Assembly: GCF_003584105.1 (NCBI RefSeq)
Contig: NZ_QXFO01000028.1
Span: 1-64,000, forward strand
DNA length: 64,000 nt
Origin: Flagellimonas taeanensis
Lineage (GTDB): Bacteria; Bacteroidota; Bacteroidia; Flavobacteriales; Flavobacteriaceae
Direction of reading: 5' to 3'
A program made the translations under genes and the position numbers. Each line of letters starts with the position of its first letter. Position 1 is the first letter of the stretch. The notes under the pieces are model-generated. The model worked only from the letters and a program-made list of their open reading frames with translations. It was not told the DNA's origin and ran no database searches. This document shows, piece by piece, positions 53,233 to 61,310 of this stretch.

Positions 53233-53679
53233 TTAACGGCTAAAATCAGGAATTTCCTTTAAAAAGCTGTATTTTTCATTCTCATGGTCCATTTCGCAAC
53301 AGTAGTGCTCCAGGCCGTTGGTCACCATCAAGTAGGTTGATTTTAATTGATAATTGTAACGGGCAATCTGGTCAAAAACGGTTTGTTCCACTTTGACCTC
53401 TGGTGCCTTGCACTCCACTAATAGAAAAATGGAGCCGTCAGGATTGAAGACCACCACATCGTAACGTCTTTTCAGCCCGTTCACCATGAGTTGTTTTTCT
53501 ACATTGATAAGGCTCTTTGGAAAGTTTTTAGTGAACACCAGATAGTGCAGCACGTGTTGCCTTACCCATTCCTCAGGTTGCAGCACCACAAATTTTTTAC
53601 GGATACCATCAAAGATGTACTGTCTATTTTGGCTATTTTTGATTCGGAAGGTATAGTTGGGAAAGTTCAATGCTTGCAT
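53233..53679 (-). CDS. Orphan HsdR N-terminal-type PD-(D/E)XK protein
   Basis: 148 residues, resembling only the nuclease domain of type I restriction HsdR subunits. The core is RRYDVVVF (Asp74) and FLLVECKAPEV (Glu89, Lys91), the D-(x)-E-x-K of the fold, preceded by EEWVRQHVLHYLV and followed by QIARYNYQLKSTYLMVTNG. No helicase, specificity or methylase subunit is nearby, so it is not a restriction enzyme by itself. Such short proteins are widespread in Bacteroidota; role unknown. It is divergent from holA (26-bp gap) and upstream of a glycosyltransferase gene. Confidence 0.82.
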   Translation of the reverse strand: MQALNFPNYTFRIKNSQNRQYIFDGIRKKFVVLQPEEWVRQHVLHYLVFTKNFPKSLINVEKQLMVNGLKRRYDVVVFNPDGSIFLLVECKAPEVKVEQTVFDQIARYNYQLKSTYLMVTNGLEHYCCEMDHENEKYSFLKEIPDFSR

Positions 53680-53705
53680 TCCACAAAATTGATGATTTTT
53701 TCTGA

Positions 53706-54707
53706 ATGGACAGGGTAAAAGAGATTGTAGCGGAAATAAACAAAGGGGTTCCCAAACCCATTTACTTTTTGATGGGGGAAGAGCCCTATTACATTGATAA
53801 GATTTCCCAATACATTGCCGAGAATGTGCTGACGGAAGATGAAAAAGGATTCAACCAAATGGTGCTCTATGGAAAGGACACCAGTGTTGAAGAAGTGGTC
53901 TCCAATGCCAAAAGGTATCCCATGATGGCCAATCACCAGGTCGTTATCGTAAAGGAAGCCCAACATCTTTCCCGCACCATCGAGAATTTTCTTTCCTATG
54001 CGGAAAACCCACAGCCTACAACGGTACTGGTCATTTGTTTCAAATACAAGAAACTGGACAAACGAAAGAAACTGTATAAGGCCATCCAGAAAAACGGGGT
54101 GCTTTTTGAAAGCAACAAGTTGTACGAGAACCAAGTGGCAGATTGGGTGCGAAAGACACTCGCCGGAAAAAATTATAGCATATCGCCCAAATCCTGTGTA
54201 ATGCTTGTGGAATTTTTGGGTACCGATTTGAGCAAGATCAGCAATGAACTGGACAAATTGGCCCTAGTGGTGCCGCCGACTGCTGAGATTACGCCGGAGC
54301 TGATAGAAAAGCATATAGGCATCAGTAAGGACTTCAACAATTTTGAGCTGAAAAAGGCAATAGGGGAAAGGGATGTGAAGAAAGTCTCCCGGATCATCGA
54401 TTATTTTTCGCAAAACCCGAAAGACAATCCTTTTGTGGTCACGGTCACTCTTTTGAACACCTTTTTTATCCAGCTATTGCAATATCATGGCCTGAACGAC
54501 CATTCTCCGGGGAATGTGGCCAAAGTACTAGGGATAAACCCTTATTTTGTGAATGAGTTTTCCGTAGCGGCCAAAAATTATCCCATGAAAAGGGTCAGTG
54601 GCATCATTTCAAGCCTCAGAAACTTGGATTTGAAAGGAAAAGGTGTCGGTGCCAACAACATGGACCAATCCGATCTACTGAAGGAACTGTTGGCGGAATT
54701 TGTTTGA
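53706..54707 (+). CDS. holA: DNA polymerase III subunit delta
   Basis: 333 residues, clamp-loader subunit that opens the beta sliding clamp. N-terminal PIYFLMGEEPYYIDKI is the family beginning; VVIVKEAQHL, LVICFKYKKLDKRKKLYKAI and the collar-domain region LKKAIGERDVKKVSRIIDYF follow. As usual for delta the P-loop is not functional. It ends 1 nt before the stop of the convergent DoxX gene. Confidence 0.93.
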   Translation: MDRVKEIVAEINKGVPKPIYFLMGEEPYYIDKISQYIAENVLTEDEKGFNQMVLYGKDTSVEEVVSNAKRYPMMANHQVVIVKEAQHLSRTIENFLSYAENPQPTTVLVICFKYKKLDKRKKLYKAIQKNGVLFESNKLYENQVADWVRKTLAGKNYSISPKSCVMLVEFLGTDLSKISNELDKLALVVPPTAEITPELIEKHIGISKDFNNFELKKAIGERDVKKVSRIIDYFSQNPKDNPFVVTVTLLNTFFIQLLQYHGLNDHSPGNVAKVLGINPYFVNEFSVAAKNYPMKRVSGIISSLRNLDLKGKGVGANNMDQSDLLKELLAEFV

Positions 54708-54708
54708 A

Positions 54709-55086
54709 CTAGCTTTTGTCCACACTGTACTTTCCGGGGCCCAATAGCATGACCACCACGAAAACGGTGAGATAGAGCAAGGCCATTTCTTTTCTTCCAA
54801 AAGGATCGGCACCGTGTATGACGAACCCGGCAACGAGCATAGTGATTGCAGTAGGTATGGCGGCCCATCTCGTTTTAAAGCCAATAATGATCAGAAGAGG
54901 GCAGATGAACTCCCCGATAACGGCCAAGAATAGGGTAGGAGCCTGTCCAATGCCGAAGGGATCTGCAAATTCGGTATTTCCATTGATAAGGTTCATGAGT
55001 TTAGGGTAGCCATGGGTCAGCATAAATGCTGAAGGAACGATTCTTAAAAGTGCCAAGCCCAAATGTACCAACGTATTATTTTTCAT
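54709..55086 (-). CDS. DoxX family membrane protein
   Basis: 125 residues with four predicted helices. Conserved features: LGLALLRIVPSAFMLTHGYPKLMNL, FLAVIGEFICPLLIIIGFKTRWAAIPTA, and a short C-terminal tail after VVVMLLGPGKYSVD. DoxX relatives take part in quinone-linked oxidation of thiosulfate or in redox-protection complexes, but most, like this, are uncharacterised. Same strand as the E1 gene upstream, with a 99-bp gap. Confidence 0.88.
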   Translation of the reverse strand: MKNNTLVHLGLALLRIVPSAFMLTHGYPKLMNLINGNTEFADPFGIGQAPTLFLAVIGEFICPLLIIIGFKTRWAAIPTAITMLVAGFVIHGADPFGRKEMALLYLTVFVVVMLLGPGKYSVDKS

Positions 55087-55185
55087 CCACGGGGAATTTT
55101 AGTTGTCGTGAAAATAAAAATTATGTTTCGAATAACACAACATTAATTGACGAAAAGTGGTTTTGAATTGACGGATAAGGGAAAA

Positions 55186-57597
55186 CTACCTTAATTGAGG
55201 ATAGGATTCCGGATCAGCCTCGTGCATGATTTCGTATACTTTTTCAAAGATATCCTCTGCATTGGGTTTGGAGAAATAATCCCCGTCCGAAGCGTATGCG
55301 GGTCGGTGTGCTTTTGCGGTCAAAGTCTGTGGGGCACTGTCCAGATATTGATAGCCTCCCTGTTTTTCCATGATTTCCTGTAGCAGATATGCTGAACATC
55401 CACCTGGGACATCCTCATCTATAATGAGCAGCCTGTTCGTCTTTTGAAGGCTTTTCACCACATCGTGTTCCAAATCGAACGGCAATAGGGACTGTGCATC
55501 AATGACCTCTGCGTCGATTCCAACTTCCATAAGTTCCTGCGCCACTCTTTCCACAATGCGTAAGGTAGACCCGTAGGACAGAAGGGTAATGTCAGTTCCC
55601 TCTTTCAGGGTTTCCACTTTTCCAATGGGGGTAAGGAACTCCCCAAGGTTGGCAGGTATTTTCTCCTTTAAGCGATATCCGTTCAGACTTTCGATGACCA
55701 GTGCTGGTTCGTCGCTCTTCATCAATGTGTTGTAGAACCCAGCTGCTTGTGTCATGTTCCTTGGGGTCAAGATGTACATTCCCCTCAACAAATGGATGAG
55801 TCCACCCATTGGTGATCCGGAATGCCAGATGCCTTCCAATCGGTGCCCTCGTGTACGGACAATGAGCGGTGCCTTTTGCTTGCCAACAGTTCGGTAGGTC
55901 AAAGTGGCCAAGTCATCGCTCAAGGTTTGGATGGCATATAGTATGTAGTCCAGATATTGTATCTCTGCGATGGGCCTCAATCCCCGAAGGGCCATTCCAA
56001 TTCCTTGTCCTATAATAGTGGTTTCCCGGATTCCTGTGTCGGCAATACGCAGTTCACCGTATTTTTTTTGGAGGCCCTCCAGTCCTTGGTTCACGTCGCC
56101 AATGTTTCCGGTATCCTCGCCAAAGATCAATGCTTCCGGGTATTTTCCAAAGAGCACATCAAAGTTGTCCCGAAGAATGATCCTGCCGTCCACTTCCTCC
56201 GCATCATTGGAATAGGAGGGTGGCAAAGCTTTTACATTGGTGGCCCTATTGTCCAGTTCACTGTACAGATGGGAACTGAATTTATATTCGCTTTCTTCTA
56301 AAAACCGGTCTACCCACGTTTGCAATTCTTTTTTCTCAGGGGTTGTTTCCCCAATCAGATACCTGAGCGCTTTTCGGGACTTGGCGGCCAGATCTTTTTT
56401 TAGGGGCTCTTCAATGGCGATAAGGTCATTTTTGGTCTTTAGGATAAAGGTGCGGTTGGGGCTGCTGTTCGCGGCCTTGTCCAACAAGTGGACGAGCTGT
56501 TTCTTAGCTTCCAAATGGGGTTTTAGGAACTCTGCCCATGCATCCTTTTTGGAGGCCCTGACCTTATGCTTTATTTCCCTGTCGAGTTTTTTGAGGTCTT
56601 CTTCCGTACTGATGCCATTTTCCAATATCCATTCCCTGAACCTCTTGTTGCAATCGTTTTCACGTTCCCATTCCAAACGCTCGGCAGATTTGTAACGCTC
56701 ATGGGAACCGGAAGTGGAATGTCCCTGTGGTTGTGTAAGTTCCGTTACGTGGATGAGCACGGGCACGTGACCTTCTCGCGCTATGTCCGACGCATTTTCA
56801 AAAGTATGGATAAGGGCAGTGTAGTCCCACCCCTTTACTTTTAGGATTTCATACCCATCATTTTCTCCATCCCGTTGCAATCCGCTGAGTGCTTCGGAGA
56901 TATCACCTTTGGTGGTGTGGTATTCGGCCGGGACCGAAATCCCGTATTCATCGTCCCAAATACAGATGACCATAGGTACTTGCATCACCCCGGCGGCGTT
57001 CAAGGTTTCAAAGAAATGCCCCTCACTTGTGCTGGCATTGCCAATGGTGCCCCAAGCGACTTCATTTCCATTGTTGGAAAAGTTGGTCTGGTCCAGTCCA
57101 TCTACATTCCTGTATATTTTAGAAGCTTGCGCCAACCCAAGCAAACGGGGCATTTGGCCCGCCGTACAAGAGATATCGGCACTGCTGTTCTTTTGCTTGG
57201 TAAGGTTTTTCCAAGTACCGTCCTCGTTCAGGCTATGGGTGATGAAATGTCCGCCCATTTGCCTTCCTGCACTCATGGGTTCCTTTTCTAGGTCGGTAGT
57301 GGCGTAAAGTCCATGGAAAAATTCCTTGGGGCTTAAATAACCAAGGGCCATCATAAAGGTCTGGTCCCGGTAGTATCCACTCCTGAAATCCCCATCTTGA
57401 AAGGCTCTGGCCATGGCCAGTTGCGGGAGTTCCTTTCCATCGCCAAAAATCCCAAATTTTGCCTTTCCCGAGAGTACTTCACGCCTCCCTAGAAGACTAC
57501 ACTCCCTGCTCATCACGGCAATCTCATAATCTTGGAGGATCTGCGATCTGAAATCTTCAAAGGAAATGTCGTTGCTTGTACTTGGGTCGGGTTTCAT
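55186..57597 (-). CDS. 2-oxoacid dehydrogenase E1, fused alpha and beta subunits (branched-chain type)
   Basis: 803 residues: E1 alpha region (about 20-400) followed by E1 beta (about 450-800; FGEDTGNIGDVNQGLEGL, GIGMALRGLRPIAEIQYLDY, RTRGHRLEGIWHSGSPMGG). It decarboxylates 2-oxo acids with ThDP and passes the acyl group to a lipoyl E2; E3 could be LpdA at 3200. The ThDP motif is unusual: GNASTSEG at 186-193 and WDDEYGIS at 214-221. Compared with human branched-chain E1 alpha metal ligands (Glu193, Asn222, Tyr224 as I recall them) the acid and amide positions are exchanged (Asn187, Asp216, Tyr218). Substrate class is inferred from similarity; pyruvate cannot be excluded. Confidence 0.85.
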   Translation of the reverse strand: MKPDPSTSNDISFEDFRSQILQDYEIAVMSRECSLLGRREVLSGKAKFGIFGDGKELPQLAMARAFQDGDFRSGYYRDQTFMMALGYLSPKEFFHGLYATTDLEKEPMSAGRQMGGHFITHSLNEDGTWKNLTKQKNSSADISCTAGQMPRLLGLAQASKIYRNVDGLDQTNFSNNGNEVAWGTIGNASTSEGHFFETLNAAGVMQVPMVICIWDDEYGISVPAEYHTTKGDISEALSGLQRDGENDGYEILKVKGWDYTALIHTFENASDIAREGHVPVLIHVTELTQPQGHSTSGSHERYKSAERLEWERENDCNKRFREWILENGISTEEDLKKLDREIKHKVRASKKDAWAEFLKPHLEAKKQLVHLLDKAANSSPNRTFILKTKNDLIAIEEPLKKDLAAKSRKALRYLIGETTPEKKELQTWVDRFLEESEYKFSSHLYSELDNRATNVKALPPSYSNDAEEVDGRIILRDNFDVLFGKYPEALIFGEDTGNIGDVNQGLEGLQKKYGELRIADTGIRETTIIGQGIGMALRGLRPIAEIQYLDYILYAIQTLSDDLATLTYRTVGKQKAPLIVRTRGHRLEGIWHSGSPMGGLIHLLRGMYILTPRNMTQAAGFYNTLMKSDEPALVIESLNGYRLKEKIPANLGEFLTPIGKVETLKEGTDITLLSYGSTLRIVERVAQELMEVGIDAEVIDAQSLLPFDLEHDVVKSLQKTNRLLIIDEDVPGGCSAYLLQEIMEKQGGYQYLDSAPQTLTAKAHRPAYASDGDYFSKPNAEDIFEKVYEIMHEADPESYPQLR

Positions 57598-57756
57598 GTG
57601 CCGTTGCAGGTTTTTGCGAAAGTACTAAAATACAATCAAATCAGCAACAGCAAGGCAAGTTAATAAAATATCAATTTGACAAAAAATAAATCAAAATAAA
57701 ACGTAATAATCAGAAAAACATGCTTTTTGCTTCATGTAATTGTGAATGTGATAAAA

Positions 57757-60594
57757 TCAGAACCATTTCCTGGTAAATAGCCCGGTGAGTGTCCGAGGAC
57801 TAATGGTGACCACAAATCGTATCCGCTGGCCATAATTGTCTTGCCCAATTTCCCAACCTCTATTGGAATAGATGGGAAAGTAAAGCTCAAAATAATCGGT
57901 GACCAAGTTGAGACGTACCCCCGAGTCGTATAAAAAACGGGTGCTGTCTCCCTTGCTCTTGATGAACCCTAAGTCCCCGTACGCTTCCACCCATCTCCAT
58001 ATGTTGGTACTGGCATTGGTGGTCGCTATCCAATCGTTGGCGAAGGGATTTTCCAATTTGGATTTGAACCCTCCTTCTGAAATGATGATCTGCTGACTGT
58101 AGATCCCGGAACTTTCGGAACGACCCAAATAGGAAAGATCGTACATATAATCGGTAGGGCGGTCAAGGGCAAAGCTGAAAAAGTCGGATTCGGTCTTGTT
58201 CCTCAAGAATTTTCCGGCGTAGAACCTAAGGTTGAACTGCCGGTTGCTGTGGAACAATTTTCTATACTCCATTTCAAAGGCCAGTTTGGTGAAATCGCTG
58301 GAATGTTGTGCATCCACAAACCACGAAGTGTAGTTGAGGATGTTATTGTCCACATCCACAAACCGGACGTTCATTACATTATAATCCGGATTTGTATCGA
58401 TTTCCCCAATCAGATTATCATCAATGTTCCTAAAAACGTTTCTATACCTGAACGTCAAATACTGCCTGCGGTTGGACAGGAGATCATTGGGCCGCCATCC
58501 AAAACTTATGGCAGGAGTCAGTGTTGAAAAGCGAGAATTCTGCTGGAAATGGGAGGTGGATCCCGAAATGGAGTAATCGGTATAGAACAGTCCTGTTTTT
58601 TTATGGTATTTGCGGTACTTGAAACTGGCCTTGCCCACCAAGGTACGCTCCAAAAAGGAATAGGTAGGCGAAATGTCATACTGGAAAGGCCGTTCCAGAA
58701 ACGTTTTGTTGTAGAGGCGCATCCCTGGTGTCACCCCATCATAAATATTGAAATTGGCAATAGGGACATAGAAGATCTGATTGTAATAGGGGTCTTCGGT
58801 ATCCTTGAAAAACTGGAATTTCAATTTTTTGTTGCTGGAGAAGAAACCGTTCAGGGTCTTCCAATTGTCTCTCTGGTTGAATTCCGGGATTTTTTGGTCA
58901 TAGTTGAGCACCAATCGGTCCTCACCGTTTCGGGGTATGGTGACCGTTTTTGTCGTATCGATATCGGTGAACCAATATTGGGAAACCACGGAATCATTTT
59001 GAAGGCCAAAAAGGGAGATGGGGACATTGGTTCCCTTCTTGTTCTTAAGTACCAACGTGATGGAATCATCGGTCTTTCGTAATTTTTTGATCTTGAAATC
59101 AATCTTTTTGTCCGTGGATACATACTCATCAAAAAACCAATCGATGTCCTTATCCGCATATTTTTCCAGGGTCTCCCTAAAATCTTGCGCTGTGACACCC
59201 TGTTTCAACCGATGGTTTTGGTAAAAATCAAGGATGCTACTGTCCACTTTTGTTTCATTCAAGTAGGCCGATAGATAGGACATTCCAAGTCCGGCCTTAT
59301 AGCCATTGGCTATCTTTTCGTTGAATTTGATAAGGGAATCGTTCCTTGTGGTCAAGGCCTGGTCTATGTTCTTTCGGGCAGACAGCATGCTGAAGAGGGC
59401 ATATTGCTCATTGAAGTCCATTTGGGCCAAATGGAAGTTTTTGACGCCCCAGATCCTGGAGAGTTTACCGATAAGTTTCTGATCGGGATAGTGTTCTTCC
59501 ACATATTTGATCATGAGGTAATATCCAATGGCATCATTGACCCATCGTTCCTGTCTAGGGTCCAAGTAGAGGGTTTCCTCCAGATAATTGCGGATGGCCG
59601 TTTTCAGGAACTTCATCTCAAACTGGAACTGCTCTTCGTAGGGCCTTATAAAAGAGGGGAGCTGTCCTATGCCATACAAAGGGGACTTATTGTAGTCAAA
59701 ATCACTTACCAAAAGGTTTTCATGTGGATATTCCCCCAAATTCTCATAGAGGAACCGGGCTATTCTATCAATGGAAATCCCTTGTGATATTTCATCATAC
59801 TTATTGGACTCAATATCGGTGATCACGGTTAGGGGAGCGGTGACATGTTTGGTAAAGGTCTCTTCCAAGGTAAGTATGATCTCACAGCTTTTCCTATTGT
59901 CCCCAAAGAGTTGGGTATGCTGCCCACCAGGAAACCTTGAAACGTTGGATTGCCTGTAATTGGAGGCCAAGAACAACTTTTCGGGATAGGTCATGTTGAT
60001 GGAGGTCTGTACAACGTCCGTGTAGATATCGTCCAGGTTCATGTTGTCGTACAATCTCCAATCCTCGCCATCAAAAACGGCGGGGGTAAGATACCAATCC
60101 TTCAGGTTGTACCCGCCATTCGGGGTGTAACCGTAGGAGGTGAATTTTGACGAGGGAAGTTTTACGGTATAGGTAAAAAACAGTTGTATGGATTCCCCGG
60201 GGCGTAGGATTTCAGCCAGGTTTACGGCAATAAGATCCCTGTTTTCGACCCTTTTCCAATCCAATCCTCCGTAGTTGTCATCCACCAGGGTCTTGATGGT
60301 GGTCTGTCCCCTTTCCCTATCCTTGGCCAAATGGAGACCCCTGTTGAACTCTTCTGCAAAACGCTTGGCAAGGGCCGTGTTCTTGTTGGAATAAGCATGG
60401 TTCCAGTCGTTGAAATAGAGCGTGGTGAGCCCTTTGTCGGAACGGTTCACATAAGTGAAATGCTGGCGTATCCTGATTTGCTGCGTCCGGCCATCCAAGG
60501 TGGCCACGATCTCATTTTTATGCTGTCCCCAAACAGGGGCGCACAGGATGAGCAACAGCAAAGGAAACCGTAAAAGGAACCGTTGGATAATCAA
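57757..60594 (-). CDS. M1-peptidase-fold ectodomain without zinc ligands fused to an outer-membrane beta-barrel
   Basis: 945 residues with signal peptide (MIIQRFLLRFPLLLLILCAPVWG). Residues about 25-520 resemble the M1 aminopeptidase fold: an N-terminal beta domain, then SPLYGIGQLPSFIRPYEEQF and RWVNDAIGYYLMIKYVEEHYP near 350, which corresponds to the W-x-x-E-G helix of M1 enzymes. The HExxH of the family is absent (KTAIRNYLEE lies there) and the third Glu ligand is also lost. After about 620 the sequence alternates polar and hydrophobic residues with many Tyr, Phe and Arg, as in a barrel, and ends in TRKWF, a classical C-terminal aromatic signature. Probably a surface or periplasmic binding module on a barrel rather than a protease. 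It follows the LOG-family gene by 11 bp. Confidence 0.75.
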   Translation of the reverse strand: MIIQRFLLRFPLLLLILCAPVWGQHKNEIVATLDGRTQQIRIRQHFTYVNRSDKGLTTLYFNDWNHAYSNKNTALAKRFAEEFNRGLHLAKDRERGQTTIKTLVDDNYGGLDWKRVENRDLIAVNLAEILRPGESIQLFFTYTVKLPSSKFTSYGYTPNGGYNLKDWYLTPAVFDGEDWRLYDNMNLDDIYTDVVQTSINMTYPEKLFLASNYRQSNVSRFPGGQHTQLFGDNRKSCEIILTLEETFTKHVTAPLTVITDIESNKYDEISQGISIDRIARFLYENLGEYPHENLLVSDFDYNKSPLYGIGQLPSFIRPYEEQFQFEMKFLKTAIRNYLEETLYLDPRQERWVNDAIGYYLMIKYVEEHYPDQKLIGKLSRIWGVKNFHLAQMDFNEQYALFSMLSARKNIDQALTTRNDSLIKFNEKIANGYKAGLGMSYLSAYLNETKVDSSILDFYQNHRLKQGVTAQDFRETLEKYADKDIDWFFDEYVSTDKKIDFKIKKLRKTDDSITLVLKNKKGTNVPISLFGLQNDSVVSQYWFTDIDTTKTVTIPRNGEDRLVLNYDQKIPEFNQRDNWKTLNGFFSSNKKLKFQFFKDTEDPYYNQIFYVPIANFNIYDGVTPGMRLYNKTFLERPFQYDISPTYSFLERTLVGKASFKYRKYHKKTGLFYTDYSISGSTSHFQQNSRFSTLTPAISFGWRPNDLLSNRRQYLTFRYRNVFRNIDDNLIGEIDTNPDYNVMNVRFVDVDNNILNYTSWFVDAQHSSDFTKLAFEMEYRKLFHSNRQFNLRFYAGKFLRNKTESDFFSFALDRPTDYMYDLSYLGRSESSGIYSQQIIISEGGFKSKLENPFANDWIATTNASTNIWRWVEAYGDLGFIKSKGDSTRFLYDSGVRLNLVTDYFELYFPIYSNRGWEIGQDNYGQRIRFVVTISPRTLTGLFTRKWF

Positions 60595-60605
60595 ATGGAT
60601 ATGGA

Positions 60606-61292
60606 TTAAAAGTTGGGACTAAGATTGCGGCCTTTGTAGAAGGCATCGATGATCTCCACCACCTCGTCCTCGGTGTCCACCAATTGGATAAGGTCCAGAT
60701 CTCTGGGGCTAATGTTTCCAGCCTTCAGCATGGTGTTCTTGATCCAATCGAGAAGGCCTTTCCAAAAATCGGTGCCCACCAATATAATGGGAAAGGTATG
60801 TATTTTATGGGTCTGGATCAGGGTAATGGCTTCAAAAAGTTCATCCAAGGTGCCGAAGCCCCCCGGCATCACCACAAAACCTTGTGAATATTTGACGAAC
60901 ATGACCTTACGGACAAAAAAATAATCAAAATCCAGGCTTTTGTCCTCATCGATGAACGGATTGTCGTGCTGCTCAAAAGGAAGGTCGATGTTCAGCCCCA
61001 CGGATGTTCCCCCGGCCAGATTGGCCCCTTTGTTTCCTGCTTCCATAATTCCAGGGCCACCACCGGTGATGACGCCATAACCCGCTTCGGCAATTCGTTG
61101 GGCAATCTTCACAGCAAGATCGTAATAGTGGTTGCCTTCCCGTACCCGTGCAGAACCAAAAATGGATACGCAGGGACCTATGACACTCATTTTCTCAAAT
61201 CCGTTGACAAATTCGCCCATAATCTTGAATATGGCCCACGAATCGTTCGTCTTGATTTCATTCCATCCCTTGGAGTGTTGTTCTTTTCTCAT
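60606..61292 (-). CDS. LOG/TIGR00730-family Rossmann-fold protein
   Basis: 228 residues. Signature motifs are GGGPGIMEAGNKGA near 79 and PGGFGTLDELFE near 145, with the catalytic Arg/Glu of cytokinin-riboside monophosphate phosphoribohydrolases implied by them. Bacterial members cleave nucleoside 5'-monophosphates to base and ribose 5-phosphate; in most bacteria the biological substrate is unknown. An N-terminal extension with WNEIKTNDSWAIFKIMGEFVNGFEKM precedes the Rossmann domain, as in the longer PpnN-like subgroup. Sits 18 bp downstream of uvrA. Confidence 0.92.
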   Translation of the reverse strand: MRKEQHSKGWNEIKTNDSWAIFKIMGEFVNGFEKMSVIGPCVSIFGSARVREGNHYYDLAVKIAQRIAEAGYGVITGGGPGIMEAGNKGANLAGGTSVGLNIDLPFEQHDNPFIDEDKSLDFDYFFVRKVMFVKYSQGFVVMPGGFGTLDELFEAITLIQTHKIHTFPIILVGTDFWKGLLDWIKNTMLKAGNISPRDLDLIQLVDTEDEVVEIIDAFYKGRNLSPNF

Positions 61293-61310
61293 TTGTTCAA
61301 GTTATATTTT

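Noticed and set aside
53233-53679. A type I restriction system
   Set aside because: Only an HsdR N-terminal-like domain is present; no motor, HsdM or HsdS genes within the window.
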